Assembly: GCF_016195855.1 (NCBI RefSeq) | Contig: NZ_JACPYU010000003.1 | Location: forward strand, 434,001-498,000 | From: Aquabacterium sp. | Lineage (GTDB): Bacteria; Pseudomonadota; Gammaproteobacteria; Burkholderiales; Burkholderiaceae_C | Reading direction: 5' to 3' | Length of the DNA: 64,000 bases | Shown: piece by piece, positions 27,172 to 34,758 of the stretch | Layout of the letters: each line of letters begins with the position of its first letter | How positions within the stretch are numbered: the stretch's first letter is position 1 | Translations under genes and position numbers: made by a program | Notes under the pieces: model-generated | What the model saw: only the letters and a program-made list of their open reading frames with translations | Databases searched by the model: none | Told to the model about the DNA's origin: nothing

Positions 27172-29403
27172 TCAGGCCACTTCGGTGACCCGCTTCAAGG
27201 TGCCCTGCTCGAGGGCCTGGCGCAACCAGTCCTCGAACACGGCCGCGGGCATGGGCTTGGCAAACCAGTAGCCCTGCCCTTCCAGGCAGCCCAGGGTACG
27301 CAGGTGCTGCATCATGGCCAGGGTTTCAACGCCCTCGGCAATGGTGCTCAAACCCAGTCCCTTGGCCATCTGGATGATGGCGCGCACGATGGCCACGTCT
27401 TCCGGGTGGCGCTCCAGATCCCGCACAAAGCTCTGGTCGATCTTGAGCTTGTCCACCGAGAGGCGCTTCAAGTAGGACAGGCTCGAATAGCCCGTGCCGA
27501 AGTCGTCAATGGCCAGCTTCACGCCCAGGGCCTTCAAGCCTTTCAGGCGCGTCTCCACGCTCTCCACATCGCTGATCAGCACGGACTCGGTCAATTCCAG
27601 CTCCAGCTGCGTGGCCGGCAAGCCCGACGCGGCCAATGCCCGCGACACCACCGATTCGACCTCGCCGCGCTTGAACTGCAGGGCCGACAGGTTCACCGCC
27701 ACGGTCAGCGGCGGCAAGCCCATCCTGGACCAGGCCACGGCCTGACGGCAGGCTTCTTCGATGACCCAGTCGCCGATCGGCACGATCAGGCCGCTGTCTT
27801 CGGCCACCGGGATGAACTTGCCAGGCGGCACCAGCCCCCAAGCGGGGTGCTGCCAGCGGATCAGGGCCTCCACCCCAAACACGCGGCCTGTGGCCAGGTC
27901 CACCTGCGGTTGGTAGTGCAGCACGAACTGCTTGAGTTCCAGCGCCAGGCGCAAGCCATTGCGCATGGTCAGGCGCTCGACGGCCTCCGCGTTCATGCGG
28001 TCGTCGAAGAAGCGGTAGGTGTTGCGCCCCTCGTCCTTGGAGCGGTACATGGCCGTGTCAGCGCGCTGCAGCAAGGTGTCGAAGTCCTCGCCATCATTGG
28101 GCGCCATCGCGATCCCCATGGACGCCGAAATCAACAGGTCCTGGCCATTGACCGCAATGGGCTTGCCCAACTCCTCCATCACCTTGGTCACGACCGGCGT
28201 GGCCGCATCGGCATCGGGCAGGTCCTTGAGCACCATCAGGAACTCGTCGCCCCCCGGTCGGCTGACCGTGTCGGACTGGCGCAGCGTGTTGACCAGGACG
28301 TCCGCCACCACGCGCAGCAACTGGTCGCCCACGGCGTGCCCCAGCGTGTCGTTGATGTTCTTGAAGTGATCCAGATCCAGCAGGACCAGGGCCACCTGCT
28401 TGTTGTGCCGCTTGGCATCGGCCAGCGCCTGCATCAGGCGATCGCGTGCCAGCTCCCGGTTGGGCAGCCTGGTCAGCACATCGTGATAGGCCAAAAACGC
28501 AGCGCGCTCCTCGGCCTCCTGGCGCTCTTCGATCTCTTCTTTCAAACGCCGGTAGGGGTCGCGCACGCTGGTCACGAACACCGCACGGTAGATGAAGAAA
28601 TAGGCCACAACCTTGTAGAGGTGCCCCAACAGGATGAACACATCGTTGACGCTGGCGTACAAGGTCAGGCAGGCCTCGGACAGCATGGTGATCAGGGCCG
28701 CGGCACACAGATCGCTGGTGCTGTAGGGCTGCTGTTCGGTGCGACGGCGCATGAAGACATAGGCCGCTGCGGCCGTGAGCACGATCACCCCGTATTCGGC
28801 GATCAACTTGAACCACGTCAGGCCATGGCCATCAACGAAGGTGCGTGGCCAGACCTCGGGGGCCAGCAACTCGACCGCGTAGCAGCCCGCCGTCCACAAC
28901 AAGGCGGCATGGAGCAAGGCATAACGCGGCCAGCCCGTCTGCAGGGGCTGGATGGGCCGGATGGCCGCCACCAGCAGCGTCCACGCCGCCGTGTAGCGCG
29001 CCATGAGCCAGAACTGGATGGCTTTCTCCGAGCTGGCCGGCGTGACGAAGTCGGGCATGCCCTTGAAGGACATGGCGTGCCCGAAGTCGATCAGCCCCAC
29101 GGCCAGGAAGCCGCAGCCGATGATCACGATGTTGCCCGGCTGGGCGGCGCTGCGTGCGTGCCAGGCCACCGAGAACACCAGCAAGGCCGCCACGATGGCA
29201 CCGAACTCCGTGACCGTGTGCAGGGCAACGGAAAACACCAGGAAGCGCGGTTGCCAAGGCGAGAGAACCGCCACCATCCACAGGACGATGAGGATCAGCG
29301 CCAGGCTGAGGATCAACCTGATCGGCAACTTCTGGGATCGACGGTCATCAAGGGCGCCCGACGGCAGTGGCGCCCCATGCGAACCTGCAACGGGTAAGGA
29401 CAT
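27172..29403 (-). CDS. MASE3-GGDEF-EAL membrane cyclic di-GMP protein
   Basis: 743 residues: an N-terminal multi-helix MASE3-type sensor domain (about 25-285, containing GFLAVGLIDFGHAMSFKGM), a GGDEF domain (about 300-460) and an EAL domain (about 475-730). The cyclase loop is intact (RPGGDEF) with an upstream RxxD inhibitory site (RQSD). The EAL domain keeps the signature (GVEALIRW), DDFGTGYSSL and the conserved Glu in TIAEGVE, so both synthesis and hydrolysis are possible. The ATG at 29403 has AAGGAG eight bases upstream. Divergent from the PEP-CTERM gene, which hints at control of surface or matrix properties. Confidence 0.93.
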   Translation of the reverse strand: MSLPVAGSHGAPLPSGALDDRRSQKLPIRLILSLALILIVLWMVAVLSPWQPRFLVFSVALHTVTEFGAIVAALLVFSVAWHARSAAQPGNIVIIGCGFLAVGLIDFGHAMSFKGMPDFVTPASSEKAIQFWLMARYTAAWTLLVAAIRPIQPLQTGWPRYALLHAALLWTAGCYAVELLAPEVWPRTFVDGHGLTWFKLIAEYGVIVLTAAAAYVFMRRRTEQQPYSTSDLCAAALITMLSEACLTLYASVNDVFILLGHLYKVVAYFFIYRAVFVTSVRDPYRRLKEEIEERQEAEERAAFLAYHDVLTRLPNRELARDRLMQALADAKRHNKQVALVLLDLDHFKNINDTLGHAVGDQLLRVVADVLVNTLRQSDTVSRPGGDEFLMVLKDLPDADAATPVVTKVMEELGKPIAVNGQDLLISASMGIAMAPNDGEDFDTLLQRADTAMYRSKDEGRNTYRFFDDRMNAEAVERLTMRNGLRLALELKQFVLHYQPQVDLATGRVFGVEALIRWQHPAWGLVPPGKFIPVAEDSGLIVPIGDWVIEEACRQAVAWSRMGLPPLTVAVNLSALQFKRGEVESVVSRALAASGLPATQLELELTESVLISDVESVETRLKGLKALGVKLAIDDFGTGYSSLSYLKRLSVDKLKIDQSFVRDLERHPEDVAIVRAIIQMAKGLGLSTIAEGVETLAMMQHLRTLGCLEGQGYWFAKPMPAAVFEDWLRQALEQGTLKRVTEVA

Positions 29404-29682
29404 ATTCCAGGCTCCTTGCTCGATCCGGACATGTACCAATGGGCATGGCCCACCCAGCAAGGTGCTCAGCGATAAATGGACTTCTTATCGGCGCGTACGG
29501 CCCTTGAGTTAAGTGCGGCAGGTCAATTCCCAGGCCCAGTGTGCCGCAACATGTTTCACTTCTGCCAAAAACAGTGTGAACTGCGACACGAATCGCACAT
29601 GCCAGGGCAACACGGCATCCAGAGACTCACGAGCCAGGACGGGGCGCATCGGGCACCTCGCCTGCACACACAGGAGTCTTTG

Positions 29683-30333
29683 ATGCATCCAAACCTGGTC
29701 GCGACACACCGATGGGCCGCATGGGCCTTGTTCTGTACCCTGGCATGGAGCCCACAACAGGCCGCCCTGGCCAACACCTTGTCTGACAACACCAGCCAGG
29801 CCACCTCCGGCGACACGGTGGCGGCAGACGCCAGCAACTGGGTCGCCGCCAGCTTCATCACGGATGCGGCCTATGGCAACGCGGCCTTGTCCGCCACCGT
29901 GCTGGCCAGCGGCACGGCCTCGGCCACCTTGTCCCTGTTCAGCAGCGACGCCAGCGGCCTGGTGCCCGCCAGTTGGCTGGCCGATCTCACACTGGGCAGC
30001 AGCAGTGCCAGCAGCGGCAGCTACACGCTGGAGGGCATCAGCCTCAACGCGTCCACCAGTTACTGGCTGGTCCTGCGCAATGAGAGCGGCAACAGCCAAT
30101 GGTCCTGGACAGCCAGCGGCGACGGCAGTGGCAGCGGCTTCACCGGCATCTGGGCGAACTCGGATGACGCCGGCCTGAGCTGGTTCACCAACAGCACGCT
30201 CTACCCGGTGCAGATGCAGGTGAGCGTCAACGGCAGCACGGCCAGCAGCGTGCCCGAGCCTGCCAGCTGGGCCCTGACCCTCGTCGCCCTGCCTGTGCTG
30301 GCACGCCTGCGCCGCCAACACCGCCCTGCCTGA
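29683..30333 (+). CDS. PEP-CTERM sorting-domain exported protein
   Basis: 216-residue secreted protein. N-terminal signal peptide about residues 1-31 (WAAWALFCTLAWSPQQAALA). The mature part is rich in Ser, Thr and Ala, with a beta-sandwich-like pattern similar to choice-of-anchor domains. The C-terminus is a classical PEP-CTERM tail: VPEPASWALTL, a hydrophobic segment and a basic end (RLRRQHRPA). Such proteins are cut by exosortase at the outer surface and usually linked to exopolysaccharide or biofilm; no exosortase gene is in the window. AGGAG precedes the ATG at 29683. 22 bases upstream of the dioxygenase gene on the same strand, so possibly co-transcribed. Confidence 0.85.
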   Translation: MHPNLVATHRWAAWALFCTLAWSPQQAALANTLSDNTSQATSGDTVAADASNWVAASFITDAAYGNAALSATVLASGTASATLSLFSSDASGLVPASWLADLTLGSSSASSGSYTLEGISLNASTSYWLVLRNESGNSQWSWTASGDGSGSGFTGIWANSDDAGLSWFTNSTLYPVQMQVSVNGSTASSVPEPASWALTLVALPVLARLRRQHRPA

Positions 30334-30355
30334 AACCCCGACACCCCATCACACC

Positions 30356-31189
30356 ATGCTCAAAAAACACATCAACCCCCATCGCCGTGAACTGCTGCGC
30401 CAAGGTGCGGCCGCTGGCGCGCTGGTCATGACCAGCCCCTGGAGCCGCGCCGCCTTGGGCAACACCTCCGTCCCGGAGGTCACCGAGGGCCCCTACTTCG
30501 TGGACGAGCTGCTCAACCGCTCCGACATCCGCGTGGACCCCAGCAACGGCAGCACCCAGGCAGGCTTGCTGATGCTGCTGTCGGTCACCGTCTCGACACT
30601 GGACACCACCACGGGCAAGACCACACCGCTGCCTGGCGCCTACGTCGACATCTGGCATTGCAATGCCCAAGGGCTGTATTCGGACGAATCGGCCAACAAC
30701 ACGGTGGGGCAGAAGTTCCTGCGCGGCTACCAGGTCAGCAGCAGCCAGGGCAAGGTCGCGTTTCGCACCATTTACCCAGGCTGGTACTCGGGCCGCACAC
30801 CGCACATCCACTGCAAGGTGCGCGAGTTCTCGGGCTCGACCAAGACCTTCGAGCTGTCCACCCAGTTCTTCATTGACGAGCAATTCACCCAGCAGATCTA
30901 CAGCGACAGCAACCTGCCCTATGTGTCGCACGGCCTGCCCGATCAGCCGCATGCGAGCGACCAGGTCTACACCGGCACACAAGGCTGCATCGAAGGCGCC
31001 GTGGCGGGTGACCAGTTGCTGCTCACGATGGCACGCACGTCCACGTATGTATCGGCCAGGTTCAACATCCTGATCGACAAGAACGCACGCTGCACGAGTG
31101 CGGAAACCTCAATGGGCAGCGGCGGCGCACCTGGTGGCACGCCGCCGACAGGGACGCCTCCCGGCTTCCCGACACCGCCTACGAACTGA
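30356..31189 (+). CDS. Tat-exported intradiol ring-cleavage dioxygenase-like protein
   Basis: 277 residues with a twin-arginine signal (HRRELLRQGAAAGALVM). The protocatechuate 3,4-dioxygenase beta fold supplies all four non-haem Fe(III) ligands: Y108 (NAQGLYSD), Y144 (PGWYSGR), H150 and H152 (PHIHCKV). The C-terminus ends in a Gly/Pro/Thr-rich low-complexity tail after about residue 255. Family members cleave catechol-type rings; a secreted version probably acts on phenolics outside the cytoplasm. It is 22 bases after the PEP-CTERM gene. Physiological substrate unknown. Confidence 0.88.
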   Translation: MLKKHINPHRRELLRQGAAAGALVMTSPWSRAALGNTSVPEVTEGPYFVDELLNRSDIRVDPSNGSTQAGLLMLLSVTVSTLDTTTGKTTPLPGAYVDIWHCNAQGLYSDESANNTVGQKFLRGYQVSSSQGKVAFRTIYPGWYSGRTPHIHCKVREFSGSTKTFELSTQFFIDEQFTQQIYSDSNLPYVSHGLPDQPHASDQVYTGTQGCIEGAVAGDQLLLTMARTSTYVSARFNILIDKNARCTSAETSMGSGGAPGGTPPTGTPPGFPTPPTN

Positions 31190-31195
31190 GGCGAA

Positions 31196-32170
31196 TCAGG
31201 CGTCCAGCGGCGTGATGCCTGCAATCGCCCAATCACGCCCATCGTCCAAAGGCTTGACCAGGTGCCACAGCTCATTGAAGGGCTGGGCACCGGCGTTGAT
31301 TTCTTCGCGGATCAGGCCATGGAAGCGCACGGAGGCAATCCACTGGTCGGCTTCCTTGGTGGCGTCCACCAGCTCGGCGTCCAGTTGCATGACGTCGGTC
31401 TGGTTGACGGCCTGGCCGCGCTCCTGGATGTCCAGGCGCAGGGAGGCAAACAGCTCCGGCGTCGTGAACTTGCGCAGGTCATCGATGTTGGCGGCGTCAT
31501 TGGCCGCCTGCATGCGGATGAAGATCATCTTGGCCACACGCGTGAAGCCTTCGGCGTCGAACCCTGCGGGCACATTGCCGACCGCCGTTGCGGCTGCTGC
31601 TGCGGCCAAGGGCGCTGCACCGGCGCTACCAGCGGCTGCCAACGCGTCAGGCTGAGCCTGACGCTGCATGGTTTGCGGCGGCGGAGATGCCTGTGAAGAG
31701 GCCTGCGGGCTGTAAGGCGCACCCGCACCGGCCAGTTGCGCCCCACCCATCGGTGCACCACCCTTGAAGCGACGCATCAGCCAGCCAATGACCATGAAGG
31801 CCACCACACCGATCAGCAGCATGGTCATCATGTTGCCGAACGCTTCACCCATGCCGAAATGGCTCATCAAGGCGGCGATACCCAGGCCCGCGGCGATACC
31901 GGCAACCGGCCCCAGCCACGAGCGCTTGCCCGGCTGCGCGGCAGGGGCAGGGGCAGCGGCTTGCTGGCCCACACTAGGTTGCGCCGCGTTGTTAGGGGTG
32001 GCTGGCGCCTGGTTGGGCGTGGCCGTGGGTTGTTTGGCGGGCATCTGGCGCTGCATGCCGGAGGTGCGTCCGCCGCCCAGGCGCTTGGCCTCGACGTCCA
32101 TGGGCGCAGACACCATGCCCACACCGGCCAACACCACAGCCAAAGCCGTCAAACTGTTCTTCCATGTCAT
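31196..32170 (-). CDS. Tim44-like domain membrane protein
   Basis: 324 residues. A signal-like N-terminus (residues 4-24) is followed by a Pro/Gln/Ala-rich linker, two hydrophobic segments around 85-135 (GPVAGIAAGLGIAALMSHFG, MTMLLIGVVAFMVIGWLM), a second low-complexity linker and a C-terminal Tim44-like domain (about 205-320, ending LWHLVKPLDDGRDWAIAGI). Bacterial members are exported or inner-membrane proteins of unclear function. The ATG at 32170 is weakly supported by AAGGA 11 bases upstream. Convergent with the dioxygenase gene and divergent from dbpA. Confidence 0.85.
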   Translation of the reverse strand: MTWKNSLTALAVVLAGVGMVSAPMDVEAKRLGGGRTSGMQRQMPAKQPTATPNQAPATPNNAAQPSVGQQAAAPAPAAQPGKRSWLGPVAGIAAGLGIAALMSHFGMGEAFGNMMTMLLIGVVAFMVIGWLMRRFKGGAPMGGAQLAGAGAPYSPQASSQASPPPQTMQRQAQPDALAAAGSAGAAPLAAAAAATAVGNVPAGFDAEGFTRVAKMIFIRMQAANDAANIDDLRKFTTPELFASLRLDIQERGQAVNQTDVMQLDAELVDATKEADQWIASVRFHGLIREEINAGAQPFNELWHLVKPLDDGRDWAIAGITPLDA

Positions 32171-32215
32171 GAAAGGGTCAATCCTTACCCCTGTCGGGGT
32201 TGTTTCAGGGTCGTT

Positions 32216-32241
32216 GTCACTTCGCGCATTGTGCGCGTGAC
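32216..32241. promoter_or_regulatory. Nested inverted repeat between Tim44-like gene and dbpA
   Basis: GTCA...CGCGCA-ttg-TGCGCG-TGAC: a perfect 6-bp inner dyad with 4-bp outer arms in the 144-base divergent region. It could be an operator or a stem-loop in one of the leaders. Confidence 0.35.
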
Positions 32242-32281
32242 CCCTCTCATATCGGGGCTACCCGCCGAAGTTCAAGGGTCC

Positions 32282-32308
32282 TTGACAAATGGCCGTACTG
32301 GGGATAAT
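32282..32308 (+). promoter_or_regulatory. Sigma-70-type promoter for dbpA
   Basis: TTGACA (32282-32287), a 15-base spacer, then GATAAT (32303-32308). The expected transcription start coincides with the dbpA ATG at 32315, predicting a leaderless mRNA. Confidence 0.6.
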
Positions 32309-32314
32309 GGCGGA

Positions 32315-33760
32315 ATGACCTCCCCCACTCCCGCTGCCTCGTCATTTAGCAGCCTGCCGCTGAGCCCCGCCATGCAGGACAACCTGCAATCCCTGGGCTA
32401 CCTGAGCATGACACCCATCCAGGCCGCCAGCCTGCCGCTGACCCTGGCTGGTGACGACCTCATCGCCCAGGCCAAGACCGGCAGCGGCAAGACCGCCGCT
32501 TTCGCCCTGCCCATGCTGCACCGATTGGCCACGGCCAGTTTCGCCGTGCAAGGCATGGTGATGTGCCCCACCCGCGAGCTGGCCGACCAGGTGGCGCAAG
32601 AAATCCGCCGCCTGGCGCGCTTCGAGCCCAACATCAAGGTGCTGACCCTGTGCGGCGGCGCCACCATGCGCCCGCAGATCGAAAGCCTGGCGCATGGCGC
32701 CCACATCGTGGTGGGCACGCCAGGCCGCCTGATGGACCACCTGGAGCGCGGCACCCTCAATCTGGAGGGCCTGCAGACCCTGGTGCTGGACGAAGCCGAC
32801 CGCATGCTGGACATGGGCTTTCACGATGACATCGTCGCCGTGACCCGCCAGTGTCCGAAAAAACGCCAGACCCTGCTGTTCTCGGCCACCTACCCGGAGG
32901 GCATTGCCAAGCTGAGCGCCCAGTTCCTGCGCGCGCCCAAGGAGGTCAAGGTCGAATCCCACCACGATGCGGCCAAGATCCGCCAGCTGTGGTTCGAGGT
33001 GGCATCGGCCACCCGCCTGGACGCCGTCGCCCAACTGCTGTTGCACTATCGCCCCGCCAGCACCATCGCTTTTTGCAACACCAAGCAACAATGCCGCGAC
33101 CTGGTCGAGGTGCTCACGGCCCATGGCATCGAGGCCATTGCCCTGCACGGCGACCTGGAGCAACGTGACCGCGACCAGGTCCTGATCCAGTTCGCCAACC
33201 GCAGCGCCTCGGTGCTGGTGGCCACCGACGTGGCCGCGCGCGGCCTGGACATCGCCCAGCTGGAGGCCGTCATCAATGTGGACGTCACCCCCGACCCGGA
33301 GATCCACATCCACCGCATTGGCCGCACCGGCCGCGGGGATGCCGAAGGCCTGGCGCTGAACCTGGCCAGCATGGACGAGATGGGCCGCGTGGGCAACATC
33401 GAGCTGCTGCAAAAACGCGAGTCCAAATGGCAAAAGCTGGACGAGCTGGCCCCTGCCAGCAAGGAGCCGCTGCAACCGCCCATGGTCACCATCCAGATCC
33501 TGGGCGGCAAGAAGGAAAAGATCCGCCCGGGTGATGTGCTGGGCGCGCTCACGGGCGATGCCGGCCTGCAGGGCAGCCAGATCGGCAAGATCAACGTGAC
33601 GGACTTCCACACCTACGTGGCGGTGGAGCGCGGCATCGCGGGCAAGGCCGTGAGCCAGCTCAACACCGTCAAGGTCAAGGGCAAGAAGGTCAAGGCCAGG
33701 CTGCTCAAAGACGTGCTCAAGGACGCCTTGAAGGACGCCCGCCCGGACGCCGCACGCTGA
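32315..33760 (+). CDS. dbpA: ATP-dependent RNA helicase DbpA
   Basis: DEAD-box helicase that helps mature the 50S subunit by binding hairpin 92 of 23S rRNA. The 481-residue protein has the Q motif (MTPIQ), motif I (AKTGSGKT), motif Ia (PTRELADQ), motif II (VLDEADRML), motif III (FSATYPE), motif VI (HRIGRTGRGD) and the C-terminal DbpA RNA-binding domain (about 405-480, MVTIQILGGKKEKIRPGDVL). The ATG at 32315 gives the same N-terminal length as other DbpA proteins, yet has no Shine-Dalgarno; a promoter lies immediately upstream. Confidence 0.95.
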   Translation: MTSPTPAASSFSSLPLSPAMQDNLQSLGYLSMTPIQAASLPLTLAGDDLIAQAKTGSGKTAAFALPMLHRLATASFAVQGMVMCPTRELADQVAQEIRRLARFEPNIKVLTLCGGATMRPQIESLAHGAHIVVGTPGRLMDHLERGTLNLEGLQTLVLDEADRMLDMGFHDDIVAVTRQCPKKRQTLLFSATYPEGIAKLSAQFLRAPKEVKVESHHDAAKIRQLWFEVASATRLDAVAQLLLHYRPASTIAFCNTKQQCRDLVEVLTAHGIEAIALHGDLEQRDRDQVLIQFANRSASVLVATDVAARGLDIAQLEAVINVDVTPDPEIHIHRIGRTGRGDAEGLALNLASMDEMGRVGNIELLQKRESKWQKLDELAPASKEPLQPPMVTIQILGGKKEKIRPGDVLGALTGDAGLQGSQIGKINVTDFHTYVAVERGIAGKAVSQLNTVKVKGKKVKARLLKDVLKDALKDARPDAAR

Positions 33761-33819
33761 AACAAGGGCCCCGGGGTGTTTGGCTAGCATCAGCGAAACA
33801 CACACCTCAGGAGCCCCGC

Positions 33820-34605
33820 ATGCCCGTTCACGCTCTCGCAGACCTGGCCGACCAGAACCTGGCGCACGCCGTGCGCCTGCACTCGCGCTGGCAACCAGCG
33901 GCCAAACTGCTGGAACTCAATGGCGTGCTGCTGCACCAGGGCACGCTGCCCCTGCCGCTGCCCCACCAGAACTGCGTGATCCGGCTGGACGCCAGCGTCA
34001 GACCCGAGCTGCTGCTGCAACAGGCACACGCGTTTTTCGGCGGGCAGGCCAACCCGTATGCGGTCATCACCATGAGCCGCCAGGATCTGGACCTGGACGC
34101 CTGCCTGGATGCGCAAGGCTTCACGGCCCATGCCGACCTGCCCGCCATGCTGACCGACGCCCCGCTGGCCATGCCGCCCACGGCACCCGGCTGGCGCATC
34201 GACCTGCTGACCCAGGCCGCCGAGCTGCCCGCTTTCGTGAAGGTGTGCGCCAAAGCCTATGCCACGCTGGGCCTGCCCGAGTTCATGACGCCCAGCTTCT
34301 TTGTGGACACCGAGGGGCTGCTGGCCCCGGATGTCTCCATCGCCCTGGCCCGCGACGCGCAAGGCCAGGTGGCCGCCACGGCCATGGTGCTGCACACCGG
34401 CGAGGTGGCGGGCCTTTACTGGGTGGGCACCCTGCCCGAGGCGCGCGGCACCGGCCTGGCCGCTGCGTGCACGGTGGCCGTCACCAACCTGGCGCTGGAG
34501 CGGGGTGCCAAGGGCGTCACCCTGCAGGCCACGCACCTGGGCGAGCCCACCTACCGCCGCCTGGGCTTTCGGGAATACGGCCGCATGACGCGCTGGAGCC
34601 TTTGA
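33820..34605 (+). CDS. GNAT-family N-acetyltransferase
   Basis: 261 residues. The C-terminal half is a GNAT fold with the acetyl-CoA loop LPEARGTGLAAACTVAVTNL and the closing segment YRRLGFREYGRM. The N-terminal ~110 residues look like a degenerate second GNAT-like repeat. The acceptor is unknown. AGGAG precedes the ATG at 33820 by seven bases. It lies between dbpA and the radical SAM gene on the same strand, but 59- and 153-base gaps leave co-transcription open. Confidence 0.85.
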   Translation: MPVHALADLADQNLAHAVRLHSRWQPAAKLLELNGVLLHQGTLPLPLPHQNCVIRLDASVRPELLLQQAHAFFGGQANPYAVITMSRQDLDLDACLDAQGFTAHADLPAMLTDAPLAMPPTAPGWRIDLLTQAAELPAFVKVCAKAYATLGLPEFMTPSFFVDTEGLLAPDVSIALARDAQGQVAATAMVLHTGEVAGLYWVGTLPEARGTGLAAACTVAVTNLALERGAKGVTLQATHLGEPTYRRLGFREYGRMTRWSL

Positions 34606-34652
34606 GGCTCAGCCTGGGCACCCTGGGACGCAAGCCCCTTCAAGGCAATGCC

Positions 34653-34680
34653 CCTGATCAGAATGAGGCCTCTGATCGGG
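34653..34680 (+). promoter_or_regulatory. 10-bp hairpin upstream of the radical SAM gene
   Basis: CCTGATCAGA pairs with TCTGATCGGG (one T-G pair) around an 8-base loop, between the GNAT stop and the ygiQ-like start. There is no U-run after it; it may be a Rho-dependent end or a leader structure. Confidence 0.35.
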
Positions 34681-34758
34681 CGACTCAGGCGACAATAGAG
34701 GGTTGTCCGCCTCCGATTTGCCTGGTGCCCGCCGTGGTGCCCACCCGCGCCTTTGCCC

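Noticed and set aside
27172-27200. HiPIP and HiPIP-neighbouring genes as a photosynthesis cluster
   Set aside because: No reaction-centre, bacteriochlorophyll or carotenoid genes in the window.
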